A stretch of 64,000 nucleotides of DNA from Psychrobacillus sp. OK028 (GTDB taxonomy: Bacteria; Bacillota; Bacilli; Bacillales_A; Planococcaceae): the NCBI RefSeq assembly GCF_900103605.1, contig NZ_FNHY01000003.1, positions 1 to 64,000 of the forward strand. Direction: 5' to 3'. Below the pieces are notes generated by a model. The model was not told the origin of the DNA and searched no databases. It saw only the letters and a program-made list of their open reading frames with translations. The position numbers and the translations under genes were made by a program. Shown piece after piece: positions 7,331 to 17,154 of the stretch. Numbering within the stretch: position 1 is the first letter of the stretch; each line of letters starts with the position of its first letter.

Positions 7331-8317
7331 ATTTTAAAAAAAACGGCCATATTTCTGTTGCTTTTTCTTTTGTGGAATATAACTGAGGCGGATGCTTCAT
7401 CGTCTTATGTTGTAATTGATGCAAATACAGGAAGATTACTAGAAGGTAGCGACCCAAATGCTGCACTACCAATTGCAAGCTTAACAAAAGTGTGGACTGC
7501 AATTACGGTTTTGGATAACGTTTCGCTAGATGAAGAAATAACCATTTCTAATGCTGCTGCATCGCAGGAAGGATCATCGCTGTACTTAAAAGCGGGTGAG
7601 GTTTGGACGGTCGAATCATTATTGTATGGTTTACTGTTACATTCAGGCAATGATGCAGCCTATGCACTTGCTGAGTATACTGGTGGCTCAATAGAGGGCT
7701 TTACTAAATTGATGAATGAGAAAATAGAGCTCGCTGGGTTAAAAAACTCCCACTTTACTAATCCCTCTGGGCTTCATCATGAGGATCATTTTGCTTCTGC
7801 AATAGATTTAGCCAATATGTTCCGTTTGGCGATGCAGAACGAAGCATTTGCGAAAATCGCCTCAGCGAAATCTTATTCTCCAAAAGAAAGATCTGTCACA
7901 TGGAAAAATAAACACAAATTATTACACTATAATGAATCTGCTATTGCTGGAAAAACAGGATATACGAAGGCTGCAGGAAGAACTTTAGTAACTTTTTTTG
8001 AAGAAGATGGTAAAAAAGTTATTGTAGTAACATTAAATCAATCCAATGACTGGAACACACACTCCTCTCTAGCTGCAAATATATTTAAAACATACGACAA
8101 TGTGAAGGTTGTAGAAAAAGGAAAATATCGACTGTTGGATAAACAGGTTATCGAAGTGAAAAAAGATTATTTCCTTTTACTAAATAAAGAAGAACGAGAC
8201 GCAACGAAAAATATATTGATCATCCCTCGTAAATCATCGGCGAAAAAACCGTATTTTTGGAATGTGACAATAAACAATGAGGTTGCTTTAAAATTTAATG
8301 TAAAGAAAATTGACTAA
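7331..8317 (+). CDS. D-alanyl-D-alanine carboxypeptidase (low-molecular-weight PBP, DacB position)
   Basis: Serine D,D-carboxypeptidase that trims the terminal D-Ala of peptidoglycan stem peptides outside the membrane. SxxK (SLTK, Ser50), SxN (SGN, 105-107) and KTG (208-210) are intact. A signal peptide (LKKTAIFLLLFLLW) exists only if translation starts at the ATT at 7331, which has GAGGAG eight bases upstream. TTG 7358 would cut the signal. Residues 229-328 form a short C-terminal region, giving 328 aa against about 380 for B. subtilis DacB, which holds this map position. Whether it is spore-specific is not shown. Confidence 0.88.
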   Translation: MLKKTAIFLLLFLLWNITEADASSSYVVIDANTGRLLEGSDPNAALPIASLTKVWTAITVLDNVSLDEEITISNAAASQEGSSLYLKAGEVWTVESLLYGLLLHSGNDAAYALAEYTGGSIEGFTKLMNEKIELAGLKNSHFTNPSGLHHEDHFASAIDLANMFRLAMQNEAFAKIASAKSYSPKERSVTWKNKHKLLHYNESAIAGKTGYTKAAGRTLVTFFEEDGKKVIVVTLNQSNDWNTHSSLAANIFKTYDNVKVVEKGKYRLLDKQVIEVKKDYFLLLNKEERDATKNILIIPRKSSAKKPYFWNVTINNEVALKFNVKKID

Positions 8318-8326
8318 AAATATCGA

Positions 8327-8362
8327 GAAGACAGTTATTATAAAAGACTGTCTTCTTTTAAT
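8327..8362 (+). terminator. Terminator after the carboxypeptidase gene
   Basis: GAAGACAGT (8327-8335) pairs with ACTGTCTTC (8347-8355), followed by TTTTAATTT. Confidence 0.8.
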
Positions 8363-8424
8363 TTGGCCAAAAGTATGACATAATTCACTCATGTGAGTTG
8401 GATAGAATGGACGAGGTGAATGTG

Positions 8425-9159
8425 TTGGAAAGATTACAAAAAGTGCTTGCACATGCAGGTGTGGCATCGAGAAGAAAAGCAGAAGAAATGATTGCGGAAG
8501 GTAAAGTGAAAGTAAATGGCAAAGTAGTAACGGAACAAGGGATTAAAGTGTCCGACAATGATGTAGTAGAAGTGGAAGGGGTAAAATTAGAAAAAGAGCA
8601 AAAAGTATACTATTTATTATATAAACCACGTGGTGTGATCTCCGCTGTAACGGATGATAAAGGCAGAAAAACAGTAACGGATTTACTTCCCCATGTGAAA
8701 GAACGTTTATATCCTGTTGGAAGACTAGATTATGAAACCTCAGGTTTGTTATTACTTACAAATGATGGTGATTTTTCTTATGCACTAACACATCCAAAAT
8801 ATAAAGTAGATAAAACGTATGTTGCACGTGTAAAAGGAATTCCATTAAAGGAGCAGTTGCGCCCACTCGAGCGAGGAATTGTTTTAGAGGATGGCAAAAC
8901 AGCACCTGCGAGAGTAAAGCTATTATCTTCTGAGCGGAAAGCAGATAAATCGATTATTGAGATTACCATTCATGAGGGGAAAAATCGACAAGTGCGTAGA
9001 ATGTTTGATGCAATTGGATTCCCAGTTCAAAAGCTAAAAAGAGAACAATTCGGATTCTTAACGCTTCACGGCTTAAATGCTGGAGAATGGAGAGAGCTAA
9101 CTACACACGAAGTAAAACAAATGAGAGTGTTAGCAGAGACTGGTAAAATAGGTAAATAA
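8425..9159 (+). CDS. rluB: 23S rRNA pseudouridine synthase RluB family
   Basis: Forms pseudouridine in the peptidyl-transferase region of 23S rRNA (by homology, position 2605). An S4 RNA-binding domain occupies residues 1-60 (RLQKVLAHAGVASRRKAEEM). The catalytic aspartate is in GRLDYETSGLLLL, and GKNRQVRRMFDAIG is the conserved C-terminal motif. 244 aa. TTG at 8425 follows GAGGTGAA and gives MERLQKV as in relatives; upstream in-frame starts lack a placed binding site. In B. subtilis spmA and spmB separate dacB from this gene; they are absent here. Confidence 0.95.
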   Translation: MERLQKVLAHAGVASRRKAEEMIAEGKVKVNGKVVTEQGIKVSDNDVVEVEGVKLEKEQKVYYLLYKPRGVISAVTDDKGRKTVTDLLPHVKERLYPVGRLDYETSGLLLLTNDGDFSYALTHPKYKVDKTYVARVKGIPLKEQLRPLERGIVLEDGKTAPARVKLLSSERKADKSIIEITIHEGKNRQVRRMFDAIGFPVQKLKREQFGFLTLHGLNAGEWRELTTHEVKQMRVLAETGKIGK

Positions 9160-9174
9160 ACCTGTGAGTTCACA

Positions 9175-9203
9175 AAGCCTTCATAAGTAAGGCTCTTTTA
9201 AAT
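9175..9203 (+). terminator. Terminator after rluB
   Basis: AGCCTT (9176-9181) and AAGGCT (9189-9194) form a short stem with CTTTTAAATT behind it. The stem is short, so strength is uncertain. Confidence 0.55.
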
Positions 9204-9257
9204 TGTAAATTTTGTTATAATAATTGATGATTATAAGTGGAAATGGAGGGGGCCAAG

Positions 9258-9794
9258 TTGGCACTATCTAAAAAAAGTCGATTTTATATGAGAACTGCTA
9301 TATTAGGAGTGCTTGTAGTGGCAATTATTTTTACAGTTTATTCAAACTTAAACAAAGAGAAAAATGCTGTATTACAAGTAGGAGATAAGGCTCCGGACTT
9401 TGTATTAGTGGATATGGATGGTACAGAAAGACGTTTATCTGATTATAAAGGGCAAGGGGTATTTCTAAACTTCTGGGGTACATGGTGTAAACCTTGTGCA
9501 AAAGAAATGCCAGCTATGGACAGACAATTCAGTGAGTTCACTGATAAAGGTGTACAAACACTTGCTATTAATATTGCAGAATCAGATCTTAAAGTAAATA
9601 GTTTTGCAAATCGATATGGTTTAACTTTCCCAATCGCAATCGATCGCAACAAAAGTGTGATGGAATCATATAATATTGATCCGCTGCCAACAACTTTCTT
9701 GATCAATCCAGAAGGTAAGATTGAGAAAATTATTAAAGGTGAAATGACAGAAGAAGATATTGCGAATTTTATGGATCAAATTAAACCTTCGTGA
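9258..9794 (+). CDS. resA: Thiol-disulfide oxidoreductase ResA
   Basis: Membrane-anchored extracytoplasmic thioredoxin that reduces apocytochrome c cysteines before heme attachment. One N-terminal membrane segment (AILGVLVVAIIFTVY) is followed by the thioredoxin fold with active site WGTWCKPC (Cys77, Cys80) and the cis-proline loop PLPTTFLINPEG. TTG at 9258 has GAGGGGG upstream and gives 178 aa, close to B. subtilis ResA. It leads the resABCDE cluster; resB follows in 13 bases. Confidence 0.96.
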   Translation: MALSKKSRFYMRTAILGVLVVAIIFTVYSNLNKEKNAVLQVGDKAPDFVLVDMDGTERRLSDYKGQGVFLNFWGTWCKPCAKEMPAMDRQFSEFTDKGVQTLAINIAESDLKVNSFANRYGLTFPIAIDRNKSVMESYNIDPLPTTFLINPEGKIEKIIKGEMTEEDIANFMDQIKPS

Positions 9795-9807
9795 AGGAGT
9801 CTTAAAA

Positions 9808-11466
9808 ATGGACAAGATAGTTTGTGCATGTGGAAATGTCAATCCAGCTGGAACAGCATTGTGTGAAAGCTGTGGTCGTCCATTAAATGAAGAGACAAAA
9901 GAGAAAAAAATTGTAGATATGCGCTATGAAGGATCTGCAAGACGGTCTCAAACGTATAATAAGACGATTATTGATAAAGTATGGAATTTCTTTTCCAGTG
10001 TAAAAGTAGGCATGTGGATAATTGTTTCAATTTTAGTTGCAGCTGCAATCGGTACTATACTTCCACAGGTATTTTATGTACCAGCAACAAATGAATCGGA
10101 TATTGCAGCATATTATGAAAGAATTTATGGTTGGTTTGGTACGCTCTATTATGAGCTTGGTTTATCAGACTTATATAGTTCTTGGTGGTTTCAGGGATTA
10201 GTTGGGATGTTAGGTATTTCTTTAGTGATTGCAAGTTTAGACAGAGTCATACCACTTTATAAATCTTTGAAAAAACAGAAGACGAAAAGACATATTAGTT
10301 TCTTAAAGCGTCAACGAGTTTATGGTATTGGTAAAGCAGAGGTTACAGAGGATTCTTTACTAAAAGCTGAAGAAAAGCTTAAGTCGCTTAAATATAATGT
10401 AAAACGTGAAGGGAATGCTATTTTAGCTGAACGAGGACGTTTTTCCCGCTGGGGTCCATACGTTAATCATTTAGGTCTCATAATATTTCTTTTTGGTGTA
10501 ATGCTCCGCGCTCTTCCAGGTTTTTACGTCGATGAAACGATGTGGTTACGAGAAGGGGAGACTCTTTATGTACCTGGAACAAATGGTTATTTCTTGGAAA
10601 GTAAAGGTTTCATCTATGAGACTTACTCAAAAGAAGAGTCAAATGAAGTTTTTGGCGATGCAATTGATCGAGTAGGTACAATTGCAAAGAACTATCAAAC
10701 AGATGTTGCCTTATATAAAGGTCCAGAAAATTCTGTAGCTGGACATGCTGAAGATTTAACATTTGAAAAAAATGCATCTATTCAAGTAAATAAACCGATA
10801 AAATTTGATAACTTTTCTGTGTTCCAAATGGACTTCCGATTGGATGAATTAGCAAAGATGAAATTCCAATTACAAGATAAACAAACACAGCAATCATTTG
10901 GAGAATTTACAATAGACTTAGCAAATCCTCAGCCTCTTTATGAATTGAATGAAGGGTATAAAGTAGAGGTATTGGATTATTATGCAGATTTTACTGGATT
11001 TGAAGAAGGGGTTCCACAATCTCAATCACCACTTCCTAACAATCCTGCATTTTTAATTAAAATGTATAGTCCAGAATTTCCTAAAGGGGAAACTAGTTTT
11101 GTTATGATCAAAGAAACGGTTGAACCACTAGGGGAAAACAAACATAAGATTGCTTTCCAAAGTGTAGAAACAAGAGATGTATCTGGACTAACAGTTCGTA
11201 AGGATTTAACTCTTCCTCTTCTTGCTCTTGGCGGTCTAATCTTTATGATTGGTGTAGCGCAAGGGTCCTACTGGAATCACCGTCGAATCTGGATTCAATT
11301 ATTAGAAGATGGACAAACCGTTGTTGCAGCGCATACAAACAAAAACTGGTTAAGTGTGAAGAGAGATTTGGATGAAGTTTCAAAAATAGCTCATCTTCCT
11401 GAATATTTAGATCAAGATGATCTAGATTCTTTAGATGAAAAAGTGGATAAAGAGGAAGGGGTTTAA
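9808..11466 (+). CDS. resB: Cytochrome c biogenesis protein ResB
   Basis: 552-aa membrane protein of the system II (Ccs1/ResB) heme delivery complex. The N terminus carries a small zinc-ribbon-like tetrad (C6, C8, C19, C22), as in B. subtilis ResB. Membrane segments are seen at [18 protein letters not shown], near [15 protein letters not shown], at [16 protein letters not shown] and near the C terminus ([18 protein letters not shown]), with a large external domain between the last two. ATG 9808 follows GAAGGAG. It works with ResC downstream. Confidence 0.96.
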   Translation: MDKIVCACGNVNPAGTALCESCGRPLNEETKEKKIVDMRYEGSARRSQTYNKTIIDKVWNFFSSVKVGMWIIVSILVAAAIGTILPQVFYVPATNESDIAAYYERIYGWFGTLYYELGLSDLYSSWWFQGLVGMLGISLVIASLDRVIPLYKSLKKQKTKRHISFLKRQRVYGIGKAEVTEDSLLKAEEKLKSLKYNVKREGNAILAERGRFSRWGPYVNHLGLIIFLFGVMLRALPGFYVDETMWLREGETLYVPGTNGYFLESKGFIYETYSKEESNEVFGDAIDRVGTIAKNYQTDVALYKGPENSVAGHAEDLTFEKNASIQVNKPIKFDNFSVFQMDFRLDELAKMKFQLQDKQTQQSFGEFTIDLANPQPLYELNEGYKVEVLDYYADFTGFEEGVPQSQSPLPNNPAFLIKMYSPEFPKGETSFVMIKETVEPLGENKHKIAFQSVETRDVSGLTVRKDLTLPLLALGGLIFMIGVAQGSYWNHRRIWIQLLEDGQTVVAAHTNKNWLSVKRDLDEVSKIAHLPEYLDQDDLDSLDEKVDKEEGV

Positions 11467-11470
11467 CAGA

Positions 11471-12655
11471 ATGGATATGGCATCTCTAAGTAGTAACTTA
11501 TTATTTATAGCGTTTGTAGCATATCTAGTTGCTACGTTTTTGTTTGGAGGAGCAGTCAAATCCTCCAATGCTCAATCTACCAAGTCCTTTGATAGGTGGG
11601 GGAAGTTAGCGATTACCGTTACGATTATCGGGTTTATAGCTAATCTTGGATACTTTATCACTAGATGGGTCGCTGCAGGACATGCTCCTGTAAGTAATCT
11701 ATTTGAATTTACTACAGCTTTTGGGATGATGATTGTAGGAGCTTTTATACTTATTTACTATATCTATAAAGCACCTGCACTTGGACTGTTTGCTTTGCCG
11801 ATAGCGGTATTAATCATTGCTTATGCAAGTATGTTTCCAAAAGAAATTTCACCGTTAATACCAGCTTTAAAAAGCTACTGGCTTACTATCCATGTAATTA
11901 CTGCTGCCATGGGTGAAGCTATTTTAGCGATTAGCGCTGTAGCTGGACTTATTTATTTGTTGAAAAATATTGACTTGACGAAAAAAACCAAAGAACGTTT
12001 TTGGATTGAAGCTGTCATGTACGTATTATTTATAGTTGTTGGATTTGTCGTGTCAACGGTGTCGTTTTCTGTTGCTAACTACAGTGCTGAGTACACATAT
12101 ATAAGCAAAGACGAAACTCAACATACAATCGAATATACAATGCCAGCGCTATTTGGTATGAATGAATCTGTGGCAATTACAGATAATGCATTTGAACCAC
12201 TTGTAGAAATGCCACCATTAGTTAATGCAAAAAAATTAACTTCAGTAGTTTGGTCTATTCTATTCGGTACAGTAATCTATCTATTACTTCGATTAATATT
12301 ACGAAAACGTATTTCTTCTATACTACAGCCGCTTACGAAAAAGTCTAATTCACAATTGATGGATGAGATAGGGTATCGCGCTGTATTAATTGGTTTCCCG
12401 GTATTTACGCTTGGAGCCTTAATATTCGCGATGATTTGGGCACATGAAGCGTGGTCTCGTTTTTGGGGCTGGGACCCGAAAGAGGTATGGGCACTTATCA
12501 CTTGGTTATTCTATGCTGTATTCCTACACCTTCGCTTGACTAAGGGCTGGCATGGTAAAAAATCTGCATGGTTGGCAGTAATCGGTTTCATCATTATTAT
12601 GTTTAACTTGATCGCAGTAAATCTAATTATCGCTGGGTTACACTCCTATGCATAA
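11471..12655 (+). CDS. resC: Cytochrome c biogenesis protein ResC (CcsA family)
   Basis: Polytopic heme-handling protein (394 aa) that partners ResB. The tryptophan-rich WWD motif is present near the C terminus ([19 protein letters not shown]), with conserved histidines before (WAHEAW) and after it. About eight membrane segments can be counted. Start ATG 11471 follows GGAAGGGG; a second ATG lies two codons on. It follows resB in four bases and ends the cytochrome maturation trio, with a hairpin between it and resD. Confidence 0.95.
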   Translation: MDMASLSSNLLFIAFVAYLVATFLFGGAVKSSNAQSTKSFDRWGKLAITVTIIGFIANLGYFITRWVAAGHAPVSNLFEFTTAFGMMIVGAFILIYYIYKAPALGLFALPIAVLIIAYASMFPKEISPLIPALKSYWLTIHVITAAMGEAILAISAVAGLIYLLKNIDLTKKTKERFWIEAVMYVLFIVVGFVVSTVSFSVANYSAEYTYISKDETQHTIEYTMPALFGMNESVAITDNAFEPLVEMPPLVNAKKLTSVVWSILFGTVIYLLLRLILRKRISSILQPLTKKSNSQLMDEIGYRAVLIGFPVFTLGALIFAMIWAHEAWSRFWGWDPKEVWALITWLFYAVFLHLRLTKGWHGKKSAWLAVIGFIIIMFNLIAVNLIIAGLHSYA

Positions 12656-12679
12656 TAAAAATTAGAATTAGTGTACTTG

Positions 12680-12724
12680 GAAAGCTCTTTACTCTTTATA
12701 CTACAGGGGGAAGAGCTTTTCTTT
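12680..12724 (+). terminator. Hairpin between resC and resD
   Basis: AAAGCTCTT (12681-12689) pairs with AAGAGCTTT (12711-12719) and is followed by CTTTCATTTT. The loop is long and the T-run interrupted, so it may be a partial terminator letting some resABC transcript reach resDE. Confidence 0.6.
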
Positions 12725-12785
12725 CATTTTAGTAGCAGTAATTGTACAATATAAGTAGATGTTGATAGAAAGGTTTGATAAAACT

Positions 12786-13502
12786 ATGTCGGACACAATT
12801 AAACTTTTAGTAGTTGAGGATGAGGAACGCATTCGTCGTCTACTGAAAATGTATTTAGAAAGAGAAGGCTATGAAGTGGAAGAAGCGGAAAATGGAGAAG
12901 TTGCTTTACAGCTCGCTTTGGAATTTGATTATAATTGCATCCTTTTAGATATAATGATGCCAGAAAAAGATGGCATAGAAGTGATGACAGAACTGCGCGT
13001 ACACAAAGAAACTCCAATCATATTATTGACGGCTAAAGGGGAAGAAGCTAACCGCGTAGAAGGTTTTGAACTGGGAGCAGACGATTATATTGTAAAACCG
13101 TTTAGTCCACGAGAAGTAGTGTTACGTGTGAAGGCACTTTTGAAACGTACCTCAGTTGGTGCACCTATACAGGGTACGTCTATTTCTAAAGAAATCGTAG
13201 TTTTCCCACATTTAACAATAGATCACGATGCGCATAGAGTTACTGCAGATGGCGTTGAAGTAGGTTTAACTCCAAAAGAATATGAATTACTATACTTTTT
13301 AGCGAAATCACCAGACAAAGTATTCGATCGTGAGCAGTTATTAAAAGAAGTATGGCATTATGATTTTTTTGGTGATTTAAGAACAGTTGACACTCACGTC
13401 AAACGGTTGCGTGAAAAGCTAAATAGAGTTTCCGAAAAGTCTGCTAAAATGATTGTAACTGTATGGGGTGTCGGGTATAAATTTGAGGTTATCAATGAAT
13501 AG
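12786..13502 (+). CDS. resD: Response regulator ResD
   Basis: OmpR-family regulator (238 aa) of aerobic and anaerobic respiration genes. The receiver has the acidic pocket VVEDEE, phospho-acceptor Asp55 in LLDIMMP, and the TAKGEE and IVKPFSPREVVLRVKALL motifs. The DNA-binding winged helix follows from about residue 135 (LTPKEYELLYFLAKSPDKVF, VDTHVKRLREKL). ATG 12786 is preferred because it matches the usual ResD N terminus. ATG 12759 would add nine residues. It overlaps resE by eight bases. Confidence 0.95.
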   Translation: MSDTIKLLVVEDEERIRRLLKMYLEREGYEVEEAENGEVALQLALEFDYNCILLDIMMPEKDGIEVMTELRVHKETPIILLTAKGEEANRVEGFELGADDYIVKPFSPREVVLRVKALLKRTSVGAPIQGTSISKEIVVFPHLTIDHDAHRVTADGVEVGLTPKEYELLYFLAKSPDKVFDREQLLKEVWHYDFFGDLRTVDTHVKRLREKLNRVSEKSAKMIVTVWGVGYKFEVINE

Positions 13503-15279
13503 AATTTGGAATAGTGTTGTCGGGAAGCTTTGGGGAACCATATTGCTTCTCGTTTTATTTGTGTTATTTATTGTAACCGTTTTACTGCTTGAATTTTTAG
13601 GAGATTTCCACACAGAGCAGGCGGAGGAATCTCTTCGTAAAGAGGCAGAAACTATTGGTAAAATTGTCGAGCAGCATGACAAGGTGGAAGATTCTATCGA
13701 AATTATACAAGATATTTTAGGTACAGAAACAAACACGTTAATTGTACGAAATTCAGGATCTGTATTTTTATCTATTCATGAAGGACTTAACAAAAAAGTA
13801 GTACAGGAAAAGATATTAGGTGATAAGCAGTTATCTAAAATATATACATCGGATGAACCAATCGTGAAGAAAATGCTAATGCCGGCTATGCACAGTGAGG
13901 ATCGGATGGAAGATTATATTATTCTAGCCACCCCTTTAGAATCCAATAAAAATATCCATGGTGCTGTATTTATTTATCAAAGCTTGGAAGTTGTTAGTAA
14001 AACGACAAATAGTACAACAAAAATTGTATTCTTATCTGGATTTATCGCATTGCTTCTAACTACGATGTTCACTTTTTTCTTAACCTCGCGGATTACTTTA
14101 CCGCTAAGATCTATGCGAGAAGCAGCGATTCAATTAGCTAAAGGTAATTTTGAAACGAAAGTTCCGTATCTCCAAAAGGATGAAATTGGAGAGCTAGGAA
14201 TCGCTTTTAACCAAATGGGGAAACAATTGAAGCACCATGTGGAAGTCATTAACCAAGAAAAAGAGCAATTGGCGAGTATTCTCACTTCAATGACGGATGC
14301 GGTTATTACATTTGATACTAAATTTAATGTTCAAGTTAGTAACCCCCAGGCAGATCTGTTATTTAAAAAATGGTATGAGAATACTGGAGCAACAAATGAA
14401 TCAAAGCTACCAGCTGAAATACACCATCTTTTAGAATACGTATATGATGTAAATGAAGAGTTTGACGAAGAGTTAGAGATCCAGGGATCCTATTTTGCAG
14501 CATCTATTAGTCTTTTGTACACAAGTGGTAATACAGTACGTGGCGCAGTAATCGTGCTTCGTGATATGACCGAGCAGCATCGTTTAGATAAAATGAGATC
14601 AGATTTTATCGCAAACGTGTCGCACGAGCTTAGAACTCCTATTTCGATGCTTCAAGGCTATTCTGAAGCAATAATAGATGATGTCGTTACAACCGAAGAC
14701 GATAAAAATGAAATGATTCGTATTATATATGATGAGTCTAAGCGAATGGGAAGACTAGTAACCGAACTATTAGACTTGGCACGTCTAGAATCAGGTCATC
14801 TTAGTATATATAAAGAAAAGGTTAATGTAGTCCCAACAATTGAACGTATTACACAAAAGTTTGACCAGGTGGCCAAAGAAAAAAATATTAAATTATCATT
14901 GGAACATAGTTTAACAGAAAGTTTATCGATGGAACTTGATGAAGACCGTATGGAACAAGTGTTAACCAATTTAATAGATAATGCGTTAAGGCATACAAAA
15001 GAGAATGGCTCTGTTACTGTCCAATTAAGTAAGACAGCTACTCAATTAGTTTTAAAAGTAATGGACACCGGATATGGTATACCAAAAGAAGATCTTCCTT
15101 ATGTTTTCGAACGTTTCTACAAAGCTGATAAGGCGAGAACTAGAGGGAAAAGTGGAACTGGCTTAGGATTAGCAATCGCAAAAAATATTGTAGAAAGACA
15201 TGATGGTGTCTTAACTGCAGAGAGCGAGCTAGGGGTAGGTACCAACTTTATTATTCATTTACCGCTTAAAGATGTGTAA
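13495..15279 (+). CDS. resE: Sensor histidine kinase ResE
   Basis: 594-aa membrane kinase that phosphorylates ResD. It shows an N-terminal membrane segment, an external domain to about residue 165, a second membrane segment (VFLSGFIALLLTTMFTFFL), a HAMP linker (LPLRSMREAAIQLAKGNF), a PAS-like region, the H-box (SHELRTPISMLQGYSE), N-box (LIDNALRHTKE) and G-boxes (DTGYGIP, GTGLGLAIA). ATG 13495 lies in the resD end. The end of the gene carries the predicted sigma-X promoter. Confidence 0.95.
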   Translation: MNRIWNSVVGKLWGTILLLVLFVLFIVTVLLLEFLGDFHTEQAEESLRKEAETIGKIVEQHDKVEDSIEIIQDILGTETNTLIVRNSGSVFLSIHEGLNKKVVQEKILGDKQLSKIYTSDEPIVKKMLMPAMHSEDRMEDYIILATPLESNKNIHGAVFIYQSLEVVSKTTNSTTKIVFLSGFIALLLTTMFTFFLTSRITLPLRSMREAAIQLAKGNFETKVPYLQKDEIGELGIAFNQMGKQLKHHVEVINQEKEQLASILTSMTDAVITFDTKFNVQVSNPQADLLFKKWYENTGATNESKLPAEIHHLLEYVYDVNEEFDEELEIQGSYFAASISLLYTSGNTVRGAVIVLRDMTEQHRLDKMRSDFIANVSHELRTPISMLQGYSEAIIDDVVTTEDDKNEMIRIIYDESKRMGRLVTELLDLARLESGHLSIYKEKVNVVPTIERITQKFDQVAKEKNIKLSLEHSLTESLSMELDEDRMEQVLTNLIDNALRHTKENGSVTVQLSKTATQLVLKVMDTGYGIPKEDLPYVFERFYKADKARTRGKSGTGLGLAIAKNIVERHDGVLTAESELGVGTNFIIHLPLKDV

Positions 15280-15300
15280 CAAAAATGTACTTGAAACGAC
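15275..15300 (+). promoter_or_regulatory. Probable sigma-X autoregulatory promoter
   Basis: TGTAAC (15275-15280), a 16-base spacer, then CGAC (15297-15300) exactly match the -35/-10 pattern reported for B. subtilis sigma-X promoters. It begins in the last codons of resE and lies just before sigX, whose B. subtilis counterpart is autoregulated. Confidence 0.7.
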
Positions 15301-15324
15301 TAATTGAAAGAACGGGGGGAGCCT

Positions 15325-15861
15325 ATGAATGACTCCGTTTTCCACCGCTTGTATGATTCGTATCATCAAGATGTTTTTCAGTTTCTCATCTATTTAGTGA
15401 AAAATAGACAAACTGCGGAAGACTTGGTCCAGGAAGTATATGTACGGGTACTCAGAGCTTATAGCAGCTTTGAAGGAAAAAGTTCAGAAAAGACTTGGTT
15501 ATTTTCGATTGCCAAAAACATAGCTATTGACCATTTTAGAAAACAAGCCGTCCGAAAGAAGAGGCTGTTTGAATCTTTTGATTGGGAAACAATGCAGCTT
15601 GCATCTTCCGATATGCTGCCAGAGGATTTAGTGCAGTTGAGTGATGAGATGAAAACATTATTAACAGCTTTAGATGATTGTACCGGAGACCAGAAAATGG
15701 TCATTATCATGCGCTATTTCCAGGAACTTTCGATTGCAGAAACGGCAGAAATTTTAAATTGGTCTGAAGGGAAAGTGAAGACAACGCAACATCGTGCGAT
15801 CAAAGCACTTCGCATGCGGTTATCTGATAAACAAAAGGAGGCAGATGTTCATCATGAGTGA
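15325..15861 (+). CDS. sigX: ECF RNA polymerase sigma factor SigX
   Basis: Extracytoplasmic function sigma factor of 178 aa, concerned in B. subtilis with cell-envelope charge and peptide-antibiotic resistance. Region 2 contains AEDLVQEVYVRVLRAYSSF and TWLFSIAKNIAIDHFRKQ; region 4 contains YFQELSIAETAEILNWSEGK. ATG 15325 follows GGGGGGA. The order resE-sigX-rsiX is as in B. subtilis, which fixes the identity better than similarity alone. It overlaps rsiX by eight bases. Confidence 0.92.
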   Translation: MNDSVFHRLYDSYHQDVFQFLIYLVKNRQTAEDLVQEVYVRVLRAYSSFEGKSSEKTWLFSIAKNIAIDHFRKQAVRKKRLFESFDWETMQLASSDMLPEDLVQLSDEMKTLLTALDDCTGDQKMVIIMRYFQELSIAETAEILNWSEGKVKTTQHRAIKALRMRLSDKQKEADVHHE

Positions 15862-17098
15862 GAAAAAAACAGAAGATCATGTACTAGATGAGCTTTTAAA
15901 TAGTATGCCTCAGTTTACAGATAAACGCTCGAAGGATGAAATATACCAAAAAGTAAAGTCGGAAATCGAAACTCAGGAGAAATTGGAAAAGAGAAACCGT
16001 GTTGGAGCAGCTGTAAACAAGTGGTTGCCATTTATCATCTCTGTAGCTTCCGTATTAATATTAACAGTACTAGTTTCTTCTTATATTAGTGATAATTCAA
16101 ATTCAACTGCGGATAAGGCAATCGAGTCTTCAATGGCTGAAGATAGAATGACATCTACGGAAGAAACGGAAGAAGCCTCTATGAAAGTAGTAGAAGAGGA
16201 AAAGTCTAACGATATGACGATTTTTTCTTCACCAGAAAATGCTACTTTTGAATTGGTTCCATTCGATAGCTCTTTTACATCCGTTTACGACAGTGATATA
16301 AACGGCGGGACAGTATTTCATTTCTCTATGATAGAAAATGCTCTTTCTGTACCAATCACAATTGTAATTCCTAAAGAACAAATTGACTTGGATTTTCCTG
16401 ACGGTGCACCAAATAGCTTGGAGCTGTATGAAAGGTATGCATTTAAAATTGATGAAACTGCTCTTGGATTCCAAGAATACCATCCATACAAAGGCTACTT
16501 TTTAGCAGAAGGTAACATGTTAAAGCATTACCTACCAGCAGATCATGGTTACGATACGGCTCCTGGTACAGCAGCACCTTATATTTCTTCTATCAATGAA
16601 ACCTTTACTGATTTTGATTCTTTAGCAAGAGTAAATGAAGATGGGTCACCGATTGAATGGGATCAGGTAGGAACATTGACAGAACCTTTAGCACTTCAAG
16701 GTATAGAAAATAACGCAAATTATTTTGCATATAAGGCTTTTAATGAAGAAACCTATTTAACTCCTAATTTCAATAAAACATTCGATACACTTGAAGCAGC
16801 TTTGTTGGATATGAAAAATCCTGAAAACGATATTTATACTTCTGTTATCCCCAATGGTATGAACTTTACTGTACGGGACGATAAAGGTTTTATAGTACAC
16901 TTCGATGAACCATTAAACTTGGAATCATTAGGAGCGAGTGAGGCATCTCGATTGATAGAAGGCTTTTCATTAACAGCTGCTAGCTTCAATCAATCCATCA
17001 AATTAGAGAACGTCGTACAGGAAAAGTGGCAGGGGATCGATTTGACGAAATCACTCCCTATACCAATCGGACCGAATGGTTTTAATATGATGAAATAA
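15854..17098 (+). CDS. rsiX: Anti-sigma-X factor RsiX
   Basis: 414-aa single-pass membrane protein that would sequester SigX. A cytoplasmic stretch of about 50 residues precedes the membrane segment (WLPFIISVASVLILTVLVSS), and a large external domain follows with an acidic linker. The start is either ATG 15854 or ATG 15845, in the same frame; AAGGAGG at 15835-15841 is too near the second and a little far from the first. Position behind sigX and topology support the call. A strong terminator follows. Confidence 0.87.
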   Translation: MSEKKTEDHVLDELLNSMPQFTDKRSKDEIYQKVKSEIETQEKLEKRNRVGAAVNKWLPFIISVASVLILTVLVSSYISDNSNSTADKAIESSMAEDRMTSTEETEEASMKVVEEEKSNDMTIFSSPENATFELVPFDSSFTSVYDSDINGGTVFHFSMIENALSVPITIVIPKEQIDLDFPDGAPNSLELYERYAFKIDETALGFQEYHPYKGYFLAEGNMLKHYLPADHGYDTAPGTAAPYISSINETFTDFDSLARVNEDGSPIEWDQVGTLTEPLALQGIENNANYFAYKAFNEETYLTPNFNKTFDTLEAALLDMKNPENDIYTSVIPNGMNFTVRDDKGFIVHFDEPLNLESLGASEASRLIEGFSLTAASFNQSIKLENVVQEKWQGIDLTKSLPIPIGPNGFNMMK

Positions 17099-17102
17099 CG
17101 AA

Positions 17103-17136
17103 AAAACCAAGCTTACGGAGTTAAGCTTGGTTTTTT
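17103..17136 (+). terminator. Terminator after rsiX
   Basis: AAAACCAAGCTTA pairs with TAAGCTTGGTTTT around CGGAGT, followed by further T residues. It ends the sigX-rsiX unit. Confidence 0.9.
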
Positions 17137-17154
17137 CGTGCTCTAGTAACGGGA

